Source of the DNA: Pseudomonas sp. P8_241
GTDB taxonomy: Bacteria; Pseudomonadota; Gammaproteobacteria; Pseudomonadales; Pseudomonadaceae
DNA: 64,000 nucleotides
Direction of reading: 5' to 3'
Assembly (NCBI RefSeq): GCF_034008315.1
Contig: NZ_CP125377.1
Location: forward strand, 4,772,501 to 4,836,500
Both the position numbers and the translations under genes were made by a program. Within the stretch, counting starts at the first letter, position 1; every line of letters starts with the position of its first letter. The notes beneath the pieces were generated by a model. That model saw only the letters and a list, made by a program, of their open reading frames with translations, was not told the origin of the DNA and ran no database searches. Of the stretch, positions 24,640-33,086 are shown piece by piece.

Positions 24640-26310
24640 ATGAGCCTGCAACTGAGTTTTGCCGAAGCCAGCGCCATCGGCCCGCGCGAGGAGAATCAGG
24701 ATGCTCTGCGCCTGGTCACACCGGTCCCGGCGCTGGCGGCCAGCAAAGGTTACCTGTTCGCCATCGCCGATGGCGTCAGCCAATGTGCCGACGGCGGCCT
24801 GGCGGCTCGCTCGACCTTGCAGGCCTTGGCGCTGGACTACTACGCCACGCCAGAAACCTGGGGCGTGGCTCAGGCACTTGATCGCCTGCTATCGGCGCAG
24901 AACCGCTGGCTACAGGCCAATGGCAACGGGCAACCGCTGCTGACCACCGTCAGCGCGCTGGTGCTGCGAGGGAGGCGATTCACCTTGGCCCATGTGGGCG
25001 ATTGCAGGGTTTATCGCTGGCATGCCAATCAGTTGCAGCGAATCAGCGAGGATCACGTCTGGGACCAGCCAGGCATGCAACATGTCCTCAAGCGTGCGCT
25101 GGGGCTGGATCAGCACCTGGTCCTGGACTTCCTCGATGGCGAATTGCGTGCCGACGAGAGCTTCGTGCTGCTCAGTGACGGGATCTGGGCCGTGCTGGGC
25201 GACACCGCGATTTGCGCCATCCTCCGCGATCAACCGGATCTGCACAGCGCAGCGCAAACCCTGGTCAGTGCCGCACATCTGGCTGGCAGCCAGGACAATG
25301 CCAGCGCGCTGTTGGTGCGGGTCGATGCCTTGGGAGAGACCAGCATTGGCGATGCGTTGATTCACCTGCAGCAATGGCCACTGCCTCCGGCATTGAAACC
25401 GGGACAGGATTTTGAAGGCTGGCAAGTCGAAGGGATACTCGCCCACAGCCAGCAATCGCTGCTCTATCGGGTGCGCGACGCTCATCAACAGGCCTGGTTA
25501 CTGAAGACCCTGCCTGGCCGCCTGCACGATGATCCTCTGGCCGCCCAGGCCTTGCTGTCGGAGGAGTGGTTTCTCAAACGCGTGGCCGGACGTCATTTTC
25601 CCGAGGTCCATTGCGCTGGCCAGCGCCAACATTTGTACTACGTGATGCGCGAATATTCAGGGTCGACACTGGCCCAGCTTTACGACCGCATCGGGCCACT
25701 GCCATTGGCTCAATGGCACGACTTGGTGGAACGCCTGTTGCGGGCAGTCGGGATGTTGCATCGCCGGCAAATCCTGCACCGCGACATCAAGCCGGAGAAT
25801 CTGCTGCTGGGCGACGACGGTGAGCTGCGCTTGCTGGATTTCGGTCTCGCCTTTTGTCCCGGGCTCTCCGAAGATCAGCTCACCACCCTGCCCGGGACGC
25901 CGAGTTACATCGCGCCGGAAGCATTTCGTGCAGAGGCTCCGAGCACGAAACAAGACCTGTATTCAGTCGGTGTGACCTTGTACTTCCTGCTCACCGGGCA
26001 TTACCCCTACGGTGAAATCGAAGCATTCCAGCGCCCGCGTTTTGGTGTACCGATCAGCGCCGGACGCTATCGACCCGACTTGCCGGAATGGGTCGTACAA
26101 AGCCTGGAACGCGCCGTCGCCGCAGACCCTGACCATCGGTTTGAAACGGCAGAAGAGTGGTTGCTGCTGATGGAACAAGGAGAACGCCGCAGCCTGAGTG
26201 TACGCCCCAGGCCACTGCTTGAGCGCGAACCGATAAAGGTTTGGCGGACACTGGCACTGGTGTCGCTGCTGGCCAATCTCACTCTGCTGTATTGGTCGCT
26301 ACATGGCTGA
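24640..26310 (+). CDS. PP2C phosphatase-Ser/Thr kinase fusion with C-terminal membrane anchor
   Basis: A 556-residue bifunctional protein. A PP2C-type phosphatase (about 1-230) shows GPREENQDAL, AIADGVSQC, HVGDCRVYR, LLSDGIW and GSQDNASALL, with the metal-binding aspartates retained. A eukaryotic-type kinase (about 265-510) shows WLLKTLPG (candidate ATP lysine), HRDIKPENLLL, DFGLAF and APEAF, so appears active. One C-terminal helix (about 531-553) probably anchors it to the inner membrane. P. aeruginosa has a homologue (PA1782) at the same place in its nitrate assimilation cluster. Substrates are unknown; control of nitrate uptake or reduction is an inference from position. Confidence 0.9.
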   Translation: MSLQLSFAEASAIGPREENQDALRLVTPVPALAASKGYLFAIADGVSQCADGGLAARSTLQALALDYYATPETWGVAQALDRLLSAQNRWLQANGNGQPLLTTVSALVLRGRRFTLAHVGDCRVYRWHANQLQRISEDHVWDQPGMQHVLKRALGLDQHLVLDFLDGELRADESFVLLSDGIWAVLGDTAICAILRDQPDLHSAAQTLVSAAHLAGSQDNASALLVRVDALGETSIGDALIHLQQWPLPPALKPGQDFEGWQVEGILAHSQQSLLYRVRDAHQQAWLLKTLPGRLHDDPLAAQALLSEEWFLKRVAGRHFPEVHCAGQRQHLYYVMREYSGSTLAQLYDRIGPLPLAQWHDLVERLLRAVGMLHRRQILHRDIKPENLLLGDDGELRLLDFGLAFCPGLSEDQLTTLPGTPSYIAPEAFRAEAPSTKQDLYSVGVTLYFLLTGHYPYGEIEAFQRPRFGVPISAGRYRPDLPEWVVQSLERAVAADPDHRFETAEEWLLLMEQGERRSLSVRPRPLLEREPIKVWRTLALVSLLANLTLLYWSLHG

Positions 26311-26367
26311 ATATCTTTTGATCGAATACTTGAAAACCGATTGCCGTCATCCCGTGAGGAAAACGCT

Positions 26368-27129
26368 ATGAGCGCGAAAGTCTGGCTGGTGGGTGCGGGT
26401 CCTGGCGATCCGGAATTGTTGACCCTCAAGGCCGTACGGGCGCTGAGGGAAGCGGATGTGGTGCTGATCGATGATCTGGTCAACGAGGTGGTGCTGGAGC
26501 ACTGTGCACAAGCGCGGATTATTCCCGTAGGCAAACGCGGCGGCTGTCGTTCAACACCGCAGGCGTTCATTCATCGCCTGATGCTGCGTTATGCCCGCCA
26601 CGGCAAATGTGTGGTGCGACTCAAGGGCGGTGACCCGTGCATTTTCGGCCGGGGGGGAGAGGAAGCGCAGTGGTTGCATGAACGCGGGGTAGACGTTGAG
26701 TTAGTCAATGGCATCACCGCCGGACTGGCCGGCGCGACGCAATGCGACATCCCATTGACCCTGCGAGGTGTGGCGCGCGGCGTGACGCTGGTCACAGCTC
26801 ACACCCAGGATGGCAGCAGTTTGAACTGGCAGGCGCTCGCCCAAAGCGGCACGACCCTGGTGGTTTACATGGGGGTGGCGAAACTGAGTGAAATCCGCGA
26901 GCAACTGTTGAAAGGTGGGATGGCGAGGGACATGCCAGTGGCGATGATTGAGAACGCCTCCCTGCCCCACCAGCGCGAATGCCGGAGCAGTCTTATCGCA
27001 ATGGAGGATGACGCCTGCATCTTTGGGCTCAAGAGCCCGGCTATTCTTGTGATCGGTGCAGTGGCTGTTACTGACACGATGAAGAGATCGCAGCCTTCGC
27101 AAGGTGTACACCGCAGCGCGGCCCTGTAA
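26368..27129 (+). CDS. cobA: Uroporphyrinogen-III C-methyltransferase (SUMT), altered C-terminus
   Basis: SUMT methylates uroporphyrinogen III at C2 and C7 to precorrin-2, the route to the sirohaem needed by nitrite and sulfite reductases. The 253-residue protein starts MSAKVWLVGAGPGDPELLTL at an ATG with GAGGA 8 bases upstream. VRLKGGDPCIFGRGGEE and GITAGLAGATQ are family motifs. The last about 16 codons (from MKRSQPSQ) are encoded by a REP-like repeat rather than normal family sequence, suggesting the original end was replaced. In P. aeruginosa cobA follows nirB, nirD and the nitrate reductase gene; those are missing here. Confidence 0.93.
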   Translation: MSAKVWLVGAGPGDPELLTLKAVRALREADVVLIDDLVNEVVLEHCAQARIIPVGKRGGCRSTPQAFIHRLMLRYARHGKCVVRLKGGDPCIFGRGGEEAQWLHERGVDVELVNGITAGLAGATQCDIPLTLRGVARGVTLVTAHTQDGSSLNWQALAQSGTTLVVYMGVAKLSEIREQLLKGGMARDMPVAMIENASLPHQRECRSSLIAMEDDACIFGLKSPAILVIGAVAVTDTMKRSQPSQGVHRSAAL

Positions 27130-27201
27130 AAAATCGCAGCCTTCGGCAGCCCCTGCAGAAGGTGTCTGCCCCAGCGCGATCCCCGCGGCTGCGATATTTT
27201 C
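27083..27201. repeat. Degenerate REP-like cluster overlapping the cobA 3' end
   Basis: Two direct copies of ATCGCAGCCTTCG (27086 and 27132) and one inverted GCGGCTGCGAT (27185) are present. The first lies inside cobA and supplies its stop-proximal codons. Confidence 0.75.
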
Positions 27202-27228
27202 CACACCAGAAACCCAAATCGCAGACAA

Positions 27229-27258
27229 AGAAAAGCCCGGCCTAAGCCGGGCTTTTCT
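27229..27258. terminator. Terminator between convergent cobA and oprF
   Basis: AGAAAAGCCCGG-CCTA-AGCCGGGCTTTTCT type hairpin with A and T runs on both sides; it suits the leftward oprF transcript and the rightward cobA transcript. Confidence 0.88.
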
Positions 27259-27274
27259 CAAAGCTGAGAGCTAA

Positions 27275-28306
27275 TTACTTAGCTTGAGCTTCAACTTGCG
27301 CTTCTACGCGACGGTTTACAGCGCGGCCAGCGTCAGTTTTGTTGTCAGCAACTGGGCGGGATTCGCCGTAGCCAACAGACTGAACGCGGGACGATTCAAC
27401 ACCGTACTGGTTGGTCAGAACTTGCTTAACGGCGTTTGCACGACGCTCAGACAGTTTCTGGTTGTAAGCGTCAGGACCGACGGAGTCAGTGTGACCTTCA
27501 ACAGTAGTGGTGGTGGAAGGGTACTGCTTCATGAAGTCAGCCAGGTTTTTGATGTCGCCGTAGCTGTTTTCTTTAACGACCGACTTGTCGAAGTCGAACT
27601 TAACGTCCAGCTCAACACGAACAACTTCAGCAACTGCCGGGCAGCCGTCAGCGTCAACAGTTACGTTGGCTGGGGTGTCTGGGCACTTGTCAACGTTGTC
27701 GCAAACGCCATCGTTGTCGCTGTCGGAGCAGACTTCAGCTGGTGCTGGAGCTGGAGCAACCGGCTTGGAACCGCCACCGAAGTTAACACCGATACCGACG
27801 CTAGGAGCCCACTCGGTGTTGCCCTGGTCGATGTTGTACTGAGCTTCAACGCCAGCACGAGCGTAGAAGTTGTCGGTGAAGTACAGCTTGGCACCGCCGC
27901 CAACGTTGGCGAAGGTGGAACGGTTACGACCGCCGGAACCGTTTTGGCCGATGCTCTGGTCAGAGAAACCTGCCGAAACGTACGGACGTACCATGTCACC
28001 TGGGTTGTTGAAGTGGTACAGAGCGTCCAGAGCGGTGTTGGCGCCCTTTACGTCCTGGCCGTCGTCAGTAACGGCGTTGTGCACTTCGTCGTAGGCCAGA
28101 CGCAGTTCAACGTCGTCAGTCAGGAAGTAACCGATCGAACCACCCGGCAGAACGCCGTCGTTTCGGAAGTTACGGTCGCTATCGAAATATTGCTTCTTTG
28201 CGTAGCCTTCGATTTCAACTGCGCCTTGGCCCTGTGCCAGAGCGCCGAACGAAGTGGCGGCAATAAGAGAACCAATGGCCAAGCCCAAGGTGTTTTTCAG
28301 TTTCAT
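27275..28306 (-). CDS. oprF: Major outer-membrane porin OprF
   Basis: OprF is the major nonspecific porin and peptidoglycan-linking protein of Pseudomonas. The 343-residue precursor has a signal peptide (about 1-24, ending GALAQG). An eight-strand beta-barrel (about 25-180) leads to a Pro/Ala hinge (APAPAPAEV) and a four-cysteine segment (CSDSDNDGVCDNVDKC). The C-terminal OmpA domain has VEGHTDSVGPDAYNQKLSERRA. It lies 107 bases downstream of sigX, which controls oprF in other Pseudomonas; the gap contains a short GTCCC/GGGAC hairpin. Confidence 0.98.
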   Translation of the reverse strand: MKLKNTLGLAIGSLIAATSFGALAQGQGAVEIEGYAKKQYFDSDRNFRNDGVLPGGSIGYFLTDDVELRLAYDEVHNAVTDDGQDVKGANTALDALYHFNNPGDMVRPYVSAGFSDQSIGQNGSGGRNRSTFANVGGGAKLYFTDNFYARAGVEAQYNIDQGNTEWAPSVGIGVNFGGGSKPVAPAPAPAEVCSDSDNDGVCDNVDKCPDTPANVTVDADGCPAVAEVVRVELDVKFDFDKSVVKENSYGDIKNLADFMKQYPSTTTTVEGHTDSVGPDAYNQKLSERRANAVKQVLTNQYGVESSRVQSVGYGESRPVADNKTDAGRAVNRRVEAQVEAQAK

Positions 28307-28413
28307 CCGTTAAATCCCCATCTGGTGATTGTGAAGCAGTCCCGCAAACCGGGGGACAACTCGGCGACAAGTCTAACAGAACTTGCCTACACGTAAGAGA
28401 TATTTGCGCTGAA

Positions 28414-29004
28414 CTAAGTTTCAGCAATGCCCGCAAATTTCTCACGCAATTTATCTAGAGCGCGTTTGTACCGCATTTTTGTTGCACTCAAACCCATGTG
28501 CATTATGTCTGCGATTTCCTGAAATTCCAGCTCTGCGACAAATCGTAGCACTAAAATTTCACGGTCAATCGGGTTCACATACACCAACCAGCGATCAAGT
28601 CCGCCCTTCTCCTCGGGTTTCGGCGTCTTTTCTTCGGACGCTTCCTCAAGGGGGTCAAGACTTAAAGCATCCATCAAGCGACGCTTTCGCCGTTCCTTCC
28701 GATACTGTGTGATGCATTCGTTGTACGTGATGCTATATAGCCATGTCTTGAACTTCGATTTACCTTCGAAGTTCTTCAGGCCATACAGCACCTTCAACAT
28801 GACCTCCTGACAGACATCGTCTGCGTCGCGATCGTTCCCGAGATATCGTGCGCACACGTTAAATAATGTTCGCTGGTAACGCCGCATCAGTTCTTCATAG
28901 GCGCGCGTTACGTGAAACAGCTCGGTGTGCGAGCGCGCGACCAACTCCTCATCAGAGAGCTCGCGGGGGTCGTAGCGCATGGATAACGATTGGGCTTTAT
29001 TCAA
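28414..29004 (-). CDS. sigX: ECF sigma factor SigX
   Basis: SigX is an extracytoplasmic-function sigma factor linked to oprF transcription, membrane fluidity and biofilm traits. The 196-residue form uses a TTG start at 29004 (MNKAQSLSMRYDPRELSDE), matching the length known for the family; an ATG at 28980 would give 188 residues. Sigma region 2 is about 30-100 (DADDVCQEVMLKVLYG) and region 4 about 135-190 (REILVLRFVAELEFQEIADIM). No anti-sigma gene is adjacent; the preceding cmpX and crfX are the usual partners in this locus. Confidence 0.96.
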   Translation of the reverse strand: MNKAQSLSMRYDPRELSDEELVARSHTELFHVTRAYEELMRRYQRTLFNVCARYLGNDRDADDVCQEVMLKVLYGLKNFEGKSKFKTWLYSITYNECITQYRKERRKRRLMDALSLDPLEEASEEKTPKPEEKGGLDRWLVYVNPIDREILVLRFVAELEFQEIADIMHMGLSATKMRYKRALDKLREKFAGIAET

Positions 29005-29087
29005 AACAAGTCGGGCCGACAGTCAGGTCAATGCAGCCAGCGTCAGCTGGAATTTTGCGGCGGCATACATTAGCAGGGTTTGCCGGG

Positions 29088-29912
29088 TTAGCGGCTACTC
29101 ACATGCTGCTCAAGAAGAATCCGATTGGAAAGAGAGACTAGCTCACCTTCATCGGTCAGCAATGTGGTTTTAACCGTGCCGATCTCTTCGATCTGCCCTT
29201 CGACCTCGCCCACTCGTACTTGTTGCCCAACCTGATACAGCTCACGCACATAGATTCCCGCAAGAATCTGACCGGCAATTTCCCGGCTTCCCAACCCCAT
29301 GGCCAGCGCAACCGCCAGACCAACGGTAATCAATACGATTACGATCACGTGGTTCAGAAGGTCTGTCTTGACCTCCAATTGACTGATCGCAACCGAAATA
29401 CTGATGATAATCACCAAGCCCTGGGCAATTCGCCCAAGTCCTGAAGCATAGTCCAGTCCTACGCCTTCTGCCGCTCCGCGCACCAGCCCATTGGCCAGTT
29501 GCGCCAGCAAAACACCCACCAGCAACACCAGCGCGGCACCGAACACCTTCGGCAAATACAACGCTAGCATATCCAGCGTAGCTGAAACTCGCTCAAGTCC
29601 AAGGGATTCTGCGGCAGAAACCAGAAAAATCAGCAGGACGAACCAATAAACGATCTTTCCGATCAAGGTCGAGATCGGAACCTGAAGCCCGGCACGTGCC
29701 AACAACTTGGTCAGACCGGTGCCGCCCATCAGGCGATCAAGTCCCAATTTGGCAAGTAACTTGGAGAGCAACGTATCCAGTAATTTAGCTACGACAAAAC
29801 CCAACAGCAGCACAACCAGTGCACCAAACAGGTTGGGAATGAAGTTCGCAACCTTGGTCCACAACGCAGTCATTGCAGTGACGAGGCTCTGAGTCCAGAG
29901 ATCAAGTTCCAT
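29088..29912 (-). CDS. cmpX: MscS-family inner-membrane protein CmpX
   Basis: A 274-residue mechanosensitive-channel-like protein. Hydrophobic segments are about 20-42, 80-105, 115-150 and 165-200. A conserved TM-helix repeat (LFGALVVLLLGFVVAKLLDTLL) and a beta domain with GLGSREIAGQILAGIYVRELYQVGQQVRVGEVEG at about 200-250 are typical of small MscS-like proteins. In P. aeruginosa and P. fluorescens CmpX influences SigX activity and envelope stress. Its ATG is 2 bases after the crfX stop, so the two are coupled, and sigX follows after 83 bases. Confidence 0.93.
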   Translation of the reverse strand: MELDLWTQSLVTAMTALWTKVANFIPNLFGALVVLLLGFVVAKLLDTLLSKLLAKLGLDRLMGGTGLTKLLARAGLQVPISTLIGKIVYWFVLLIFLVSAAESLGLERVSATLDMLALYLPKVFGAALVLLVGVLLAQLANGLVRGAAEGVGLDYASGLGRIAQGLVIIISISVAISQLEVKTDLLNHVIVIVLITVGLAVALAMGLGSREIAGQILAGIYVRELYQVGQQVRVGEVEGQIEEIGTVKTTLLTDEGELVSLSNRILLEQHVSSR

Positions 29913-29914
29913 GT

Positions 29915-30163
29915 TCAGTCAGCCTTATCAGCAGTGCGGGCAGCGGGTTTACGATGACGGGAAACCGGCGACACATGGGCCGATCCGTTATTCAGGGCGA
30001 TCATCAGCGCGGGCAACCAGCGGCCCAGAAGACTGAACAAATCACCGGCACCGACCTGGCGGTTGGCGGTTTTCAGTACACGGCCAAGGCACGCGTCGTC
30101 GTCCCGGGTGGACGGCGAGGCCTTGAGCATGTCGCGCAAAGACTGTTCAAACGGATCGTGCAT
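29915..30163 (-). CDS. crfX: Cation/SigX-locus small protein CrfX
   Basis: An 82-residue protein starting MHDPFEQSLRDMLKASPSTRDDDACLGRVL. It matches the small CrfX protein found upstream of cmpX-sigX-oprF in Pseudomonas; its function is not established. It has one central hydrophobic stretch (LLGRWLPALMIAL, about 44-58) and a basic C-terminus. I chose the ATG at 30163; a GTG two codons earlier is possible. Confidence 0.9.
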   Translation of the reverse strand: MHDPFEQSLRDMLKASPSTRDDDACLGRVLKTANRQVGAGDLFSLLGRWLPALMIALNNGSAHVSPVSRHRKPAARTADKAD

Positions 30164-30226
30164 ACGCACCTCTCGTGATGTCTGTGAAAGACGCAGTCAG
30201 TTTTGCTCGGGTCACATGCTTCATTT

Positions 30227-31222
30227 TCAAACCCAGCGCAAACGTCGGAATAACCACCACTGCCCAAGCGCAACCGAGAGCATCAGCATGCAAGCGACAA
30301 GGAAGCCATAAGGGCTTTCGGAAAAAGGAATACCCCCGACATTGATCCCCAAAAGACCGGTCAGAAAACTCATTGGCAAAAATATCCCGGTGATGATGCC
30401 GAAGCGATACATCGTACGGTTCATGCGCACGCTCAACCGTCGGTCTTCGGCCTCCAGGACCAGCCCGACCCGCTCGCGGGTCAATTCCAGCTCTTCAAGA
30501 TAACGGGTCAGGCTGTTATTCAACTCGTTCCAGTAATCGCCATCATCCTCGACAAACCAGGGCAGTTTGATCCGTGTCAGTTGGCCGAAAATATCCCGCT
30601 GCGGAGCCAGAAAACGCTTCAACGCAGCGGCCCGGCGGCGGATCTGCAAAACCGCACCATGCTCTGGCGCATACCGTTCGTCGGCATCAAGCTTTTCTTC
30701 TTCTGAATCGACGACTTCGGAGAGGTCACTGACCAGATCCTGCACCTTGTTGGTGAGGTATTGCGCCATACACAAGATGAGTTCAGAAGCAGTTTTCGGC
30801 CCCTTGCCCTCCTCCAGCTGCGCGAGCAACTCTTCGGTGGCGCGCAGCGGACGCAAACGCAAGGAAATGACGCGCCGGGCAGAACCGAAGATCCGCACCG
30901 AAACCATGTCTTCCGGCTCGGCACCTGGATTGAGGTTCACCCCACGCAAAAACAGCAGCAGTTCACTGTCCGACAACTGCAAAAGTCGTGGGCGGGTGTT
31001 TTCTTCAAGTAACAGGTCGCAGTTGAACTCGCTCAGACCGCTGGATTTACGCAGCCACGTCTGGGTTTGCGGATGACTGCGATCCCAATGCAGCCACAGG
31101 CTTTCATGGGCCTGCAGCTGCAAGTCATCCAGTTCAGTCCGGGCTATCGAACGCGCGCCGCCTCTACCGTCCAGCACCAGGGCATGCACCAGCCCCCATT
31201 GCGCGTTTTCTTCCTCGAACAT
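30227..31222 (-). CDS. zntB: ZntB-type CorA-family zinc/cation transporter
   Basis: A 331-residue CorA-superfamily protein, opening MFEEENAQWGLVHALVLDG. It has a large soluble N-terminal funnel domain and two C-terminal membrane helices (about 270-290, 303-323). Between them is GINVGGIP, the GIN signature of ZntB that replaces the GMN of CorA. ZntB mediates zinc flux, with uptake supported in E. coli. An in-frame TTG six codons earlier exists but is less likely as start. The gene lies upstream of crfX by 63 bases. Confidence 0.9.
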   Translation of the reverse strand: MFEEENAQWGLVHALVLDGRGGARSIARTELDDLQLQAHESLWLHWDRSHPQTQTWLRKSSGLSEFNCDLLLEENTRPRLLQLSDSELLLFLRGVNLNPGAEPEDMVSVRIFGSARRVISLRLRPLRATEELLAQLEEGKGPKTASELILCMAQYLTNKVQDLVSDLSEVVDSEEEKLDADERYAPEHGAVLQIRRRAAALKRFLAPQRDIFGQLTRIKLPWFVEDDGDYWNELNNSLTRYLEELELTRERVGLVLEAEDRRLSVRMNRTMYRFGIITGIFLPMSFLTGLLGINVGGIPFSESPYGFLVACMLMLSVALGQWWLFRRLRWV

Positions 31223-31248
31223 CCGCACTCCTTTAGTCAATCCGCGCT

Positions 31249-31740
31249 TTACTCAGGCATTTTCAGCGGGCTTGGCGAGATGATCACGCCGTTGTTATCC
31301 GCATAGATGTATTGACCCGGATGGAAGGTCACGCCGGCAAAGGTCACGGCGACATTGAGATCGCCTATACCGCGCTTGTCGGTTTTCATCGGGTGGCTGG
31401 CCAGCGCCTGAACCCCGAGATCGGTTTGCGCGATGACATCGACGTCGCGGATGCAACCGTAGATCACCAGCCCTTCCCAACCGTTTTTGGCGGCTTTCTC
31501 GGCGAGCATGTCACCCAACAGCGCACGACGCAGTGAACCGCCTCCGTCGACCACCAGGACTTTGCCATTACCCTTGAGTTCGACTTGCTCCTTGACCAGC
31601 GAGTTGTCTTCGAAACACTTGATGGTCACGATTTCGCCGCCGAAAGAATCACGGCCGCCGAAATTGCTGAACATCGGTTCCAGCACCTGCACCAGCTCCG
31701 GGTAGGCGTCGCACAGGTCAGGCGTGAGGTAATGGTTCAT
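31249..31740 (-). CDS. rraA: RNase E regulator RraA-family protein
   Basis: A 163-residue protein starting [24 protein letters not shown]. RraA in E. coli forms a trimer that binds RNase E and inhibits mRNA decay. The family fold is seen in [30 protein letters not shown] and [10 protein letters not shown]. Related sequences include HMG/CHA aldolases; here the short length and FEDNSLVKE segment favour RraA. It sits between an alpha/beta hydrolase gene and zntB, 26 bases before the latter. Confidence 0.92.
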   Translation of the reverse strand: MNHYLTPDLCDAYPELVQVLEPMFSNFGGRDSFGGEIVTIKCFEDNSLVKEQVELKGNGKVLVVDGGGSLRRALLGDMLAEKAAKNGWEGLVIYGCIRDVDVIAQTDLGVQALASHPMKTDKRGIGDLNVAVTFAGVTFHPGQYIYADNNGVIISPSPLKMPE

Positions 31741-31878
31741 CGAGAAACTCCTGTAAAAGAGAGAAACAGCACGAACATCACTGATGAATCGGTCATAGAA
31801 AATGACCAGAACAGCTCAATGCGTCATATCTTAGCCGCAAGCCGACCAGAGCGAAATGCCCTTGATAGAGCGTCAGGC

Positions 31879-32868
31879 TCAGATTGCCGCGGCAAAATCC
31901 TGTTGTGCTCCCGGTAATGGCGTCTGCTGATCCTTCAGCCAGCATGTCACCAATGGCCAGACTTCAGCCTGGGCAGCCTTGCTGACGAGCATTTCCACAT
32001 GGCCGAAATTATCGGTGAAGCCCTGCTCGCGCCCCAGGTTGATGAATTGCTTGTGTTCGGAACCGACCTGATCGAACAGCTTTCGGCATGCCCACGCTGG
32101 ATCCTGATGGTCACCCGCGGCGCTGACGGCAAGTACCGGCAGCTTGACCTCGGCCAACCCGGCCCACCAGTCCTTGTCAGCGTCGCCAAAGCGTCCGAAC
32201 AAACCAAACCAGCGCATGCTTTCCAGGGCCAGGCCGATCGGCTCGTCCTCCGGGCCGCGCTTGAGCCTGGATCCGGACAACTGGGCAAAACGCTTGAGAA
32301 TGAAGCGACCGCTCCACTCCACCGGCGGAATTTTCAATGGCCAATAGGTACGACTGACTTGGGTACCAAAAAATGCCGCAGAGGCCACCACCGGCTCGCC
32401 GATATACTCGCCACCCAACGCAGCTGCCAGCGTGATACCGCCCAGGGAATGGCCAATCCAGTGGGGAGTTTGCCCGCTCTGCTCGCGCACGAACGCACCA
32501 ATGGCCGGCAAATCGTAGCGGGCGTAGTCGGCGACACTGTTCTTGCGGTAGGTCTGGTTGCGCTGAGACAAACCGTGACCGCGCATTTCCGGAACCCACA
32601 CATCGAACCCCTGACGGGCCAGGTGAGCGCCAAGCCCAATGCCTTTGGGCGAGAACCAGAACCGCCGATTGGAAAAACTGCCATGCAGCAGGATCACCGG
32701 CACGCCACGGGTTGCCGGTTCATCGGCCATGCCAAGGCGGGTCACAGCCAGTTCGACCGAATAGTCTGGGCTGTTACCGGGTTTCAAACGGTAGACGTCT
32801 TCGCTCAGATCACCGCGCCGTTCGGCGCTGATCAGAGCGACAGGAAATAGATTGCTGCTGCTTTGCAT
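31879..32868 (-). CDS. Alpha/beta-hydrolase fold protein
   Basis: A 329-residue predicted esterase or lipase-like enzyme. VILLHGSFSNRRFW is the oxyanion loop, GHSLGG (near residue 145) contains the nucleophile serine, SAAGDHQDPAW supplies a candidate acid, and DNFGHVEML carries the probable catalytic histidine near 305. The ATG at 32868 (MQSSSNLFPVALIS) has AAGAG upstream. No signal peptide is evident. The substrate is unknown. A terminator for ppsA lies just before the gene. Confidence 0.85.
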   Translation of the reverse strand: MQSSSNLFPVALISAERRGDLSEDVYRLKPGNSPDYSVELAVTRLGMADEPATRGVPVILLHGSFSNRRFWFSPKGIGLGAHLARQGFDVWVPEMRGHGLSQRNQTYRKNSVADYARYDLPAIGAFVREQSGQTPHWIGHSLGGITLAAALGGEYIGEPVVASAAFFGTQVSRTYWPLKIPPVEWSGRFILKRFAQLSGSRLKRGPEDEPIGLALESMRWFGLFGRFGDADKDWWAGLAEVKLPVLAVSAAGDHQDPAWACRKLFDQVGSEHKQFINLGREQGFTDNFGHVEMLVSKAAQAEVWPLVTCWLKDQQTPLPGAQQDFAAAI

Positions 32869-32879
32869 AATCTCTTGCA

Positions 32880-32913
32880 CAAAAAAGGGCGGCATCCAGA
32901 GGAGCCCGCCCTG
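32880..32913 (-). terminator. Intrinsic terminator of ppsA
   Basis: On the minus strand, AGGGCGG pairs with CCGCCCT around a 13-base loop and is followed by T6. It is downstream of ppsA and just upstream of the hydrolase start. Confidence 0.85.
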
Positions 32914-32955
32914 CTTGAATCTCTAAAACGGCCGCTCACTGACACTACGTCGCCC

Positions 32956-33056
32956 CTGTAGGAGCGAGCTTGCTCGCGATGACCTCCGGGACACCGCGTT
33001 TATCCAGGATAAACGCGGTGTCGTTGACGTCCATCGCGAGCATGCTCGCTCCTACA
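32956..33056. repeat. REPIN (TGTAGGAGCGAGC family) with nested perfect hairpin
   Basis: Outer arms TGTAGGAGCGAGCTTGCTCG and GAGCATGCTCGCTCCTACA enclose an inner 12-base perfect inverted repeat, ACACCGCGTTTA / TAAACGCGGTGT, at 32991-33021. It lies between the ppsA stop and its terminator. Confidence 0.88.
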
Positions 33057-33086
33057 AAGGCAGGTGAGCGAGTCGTTCACACACCA

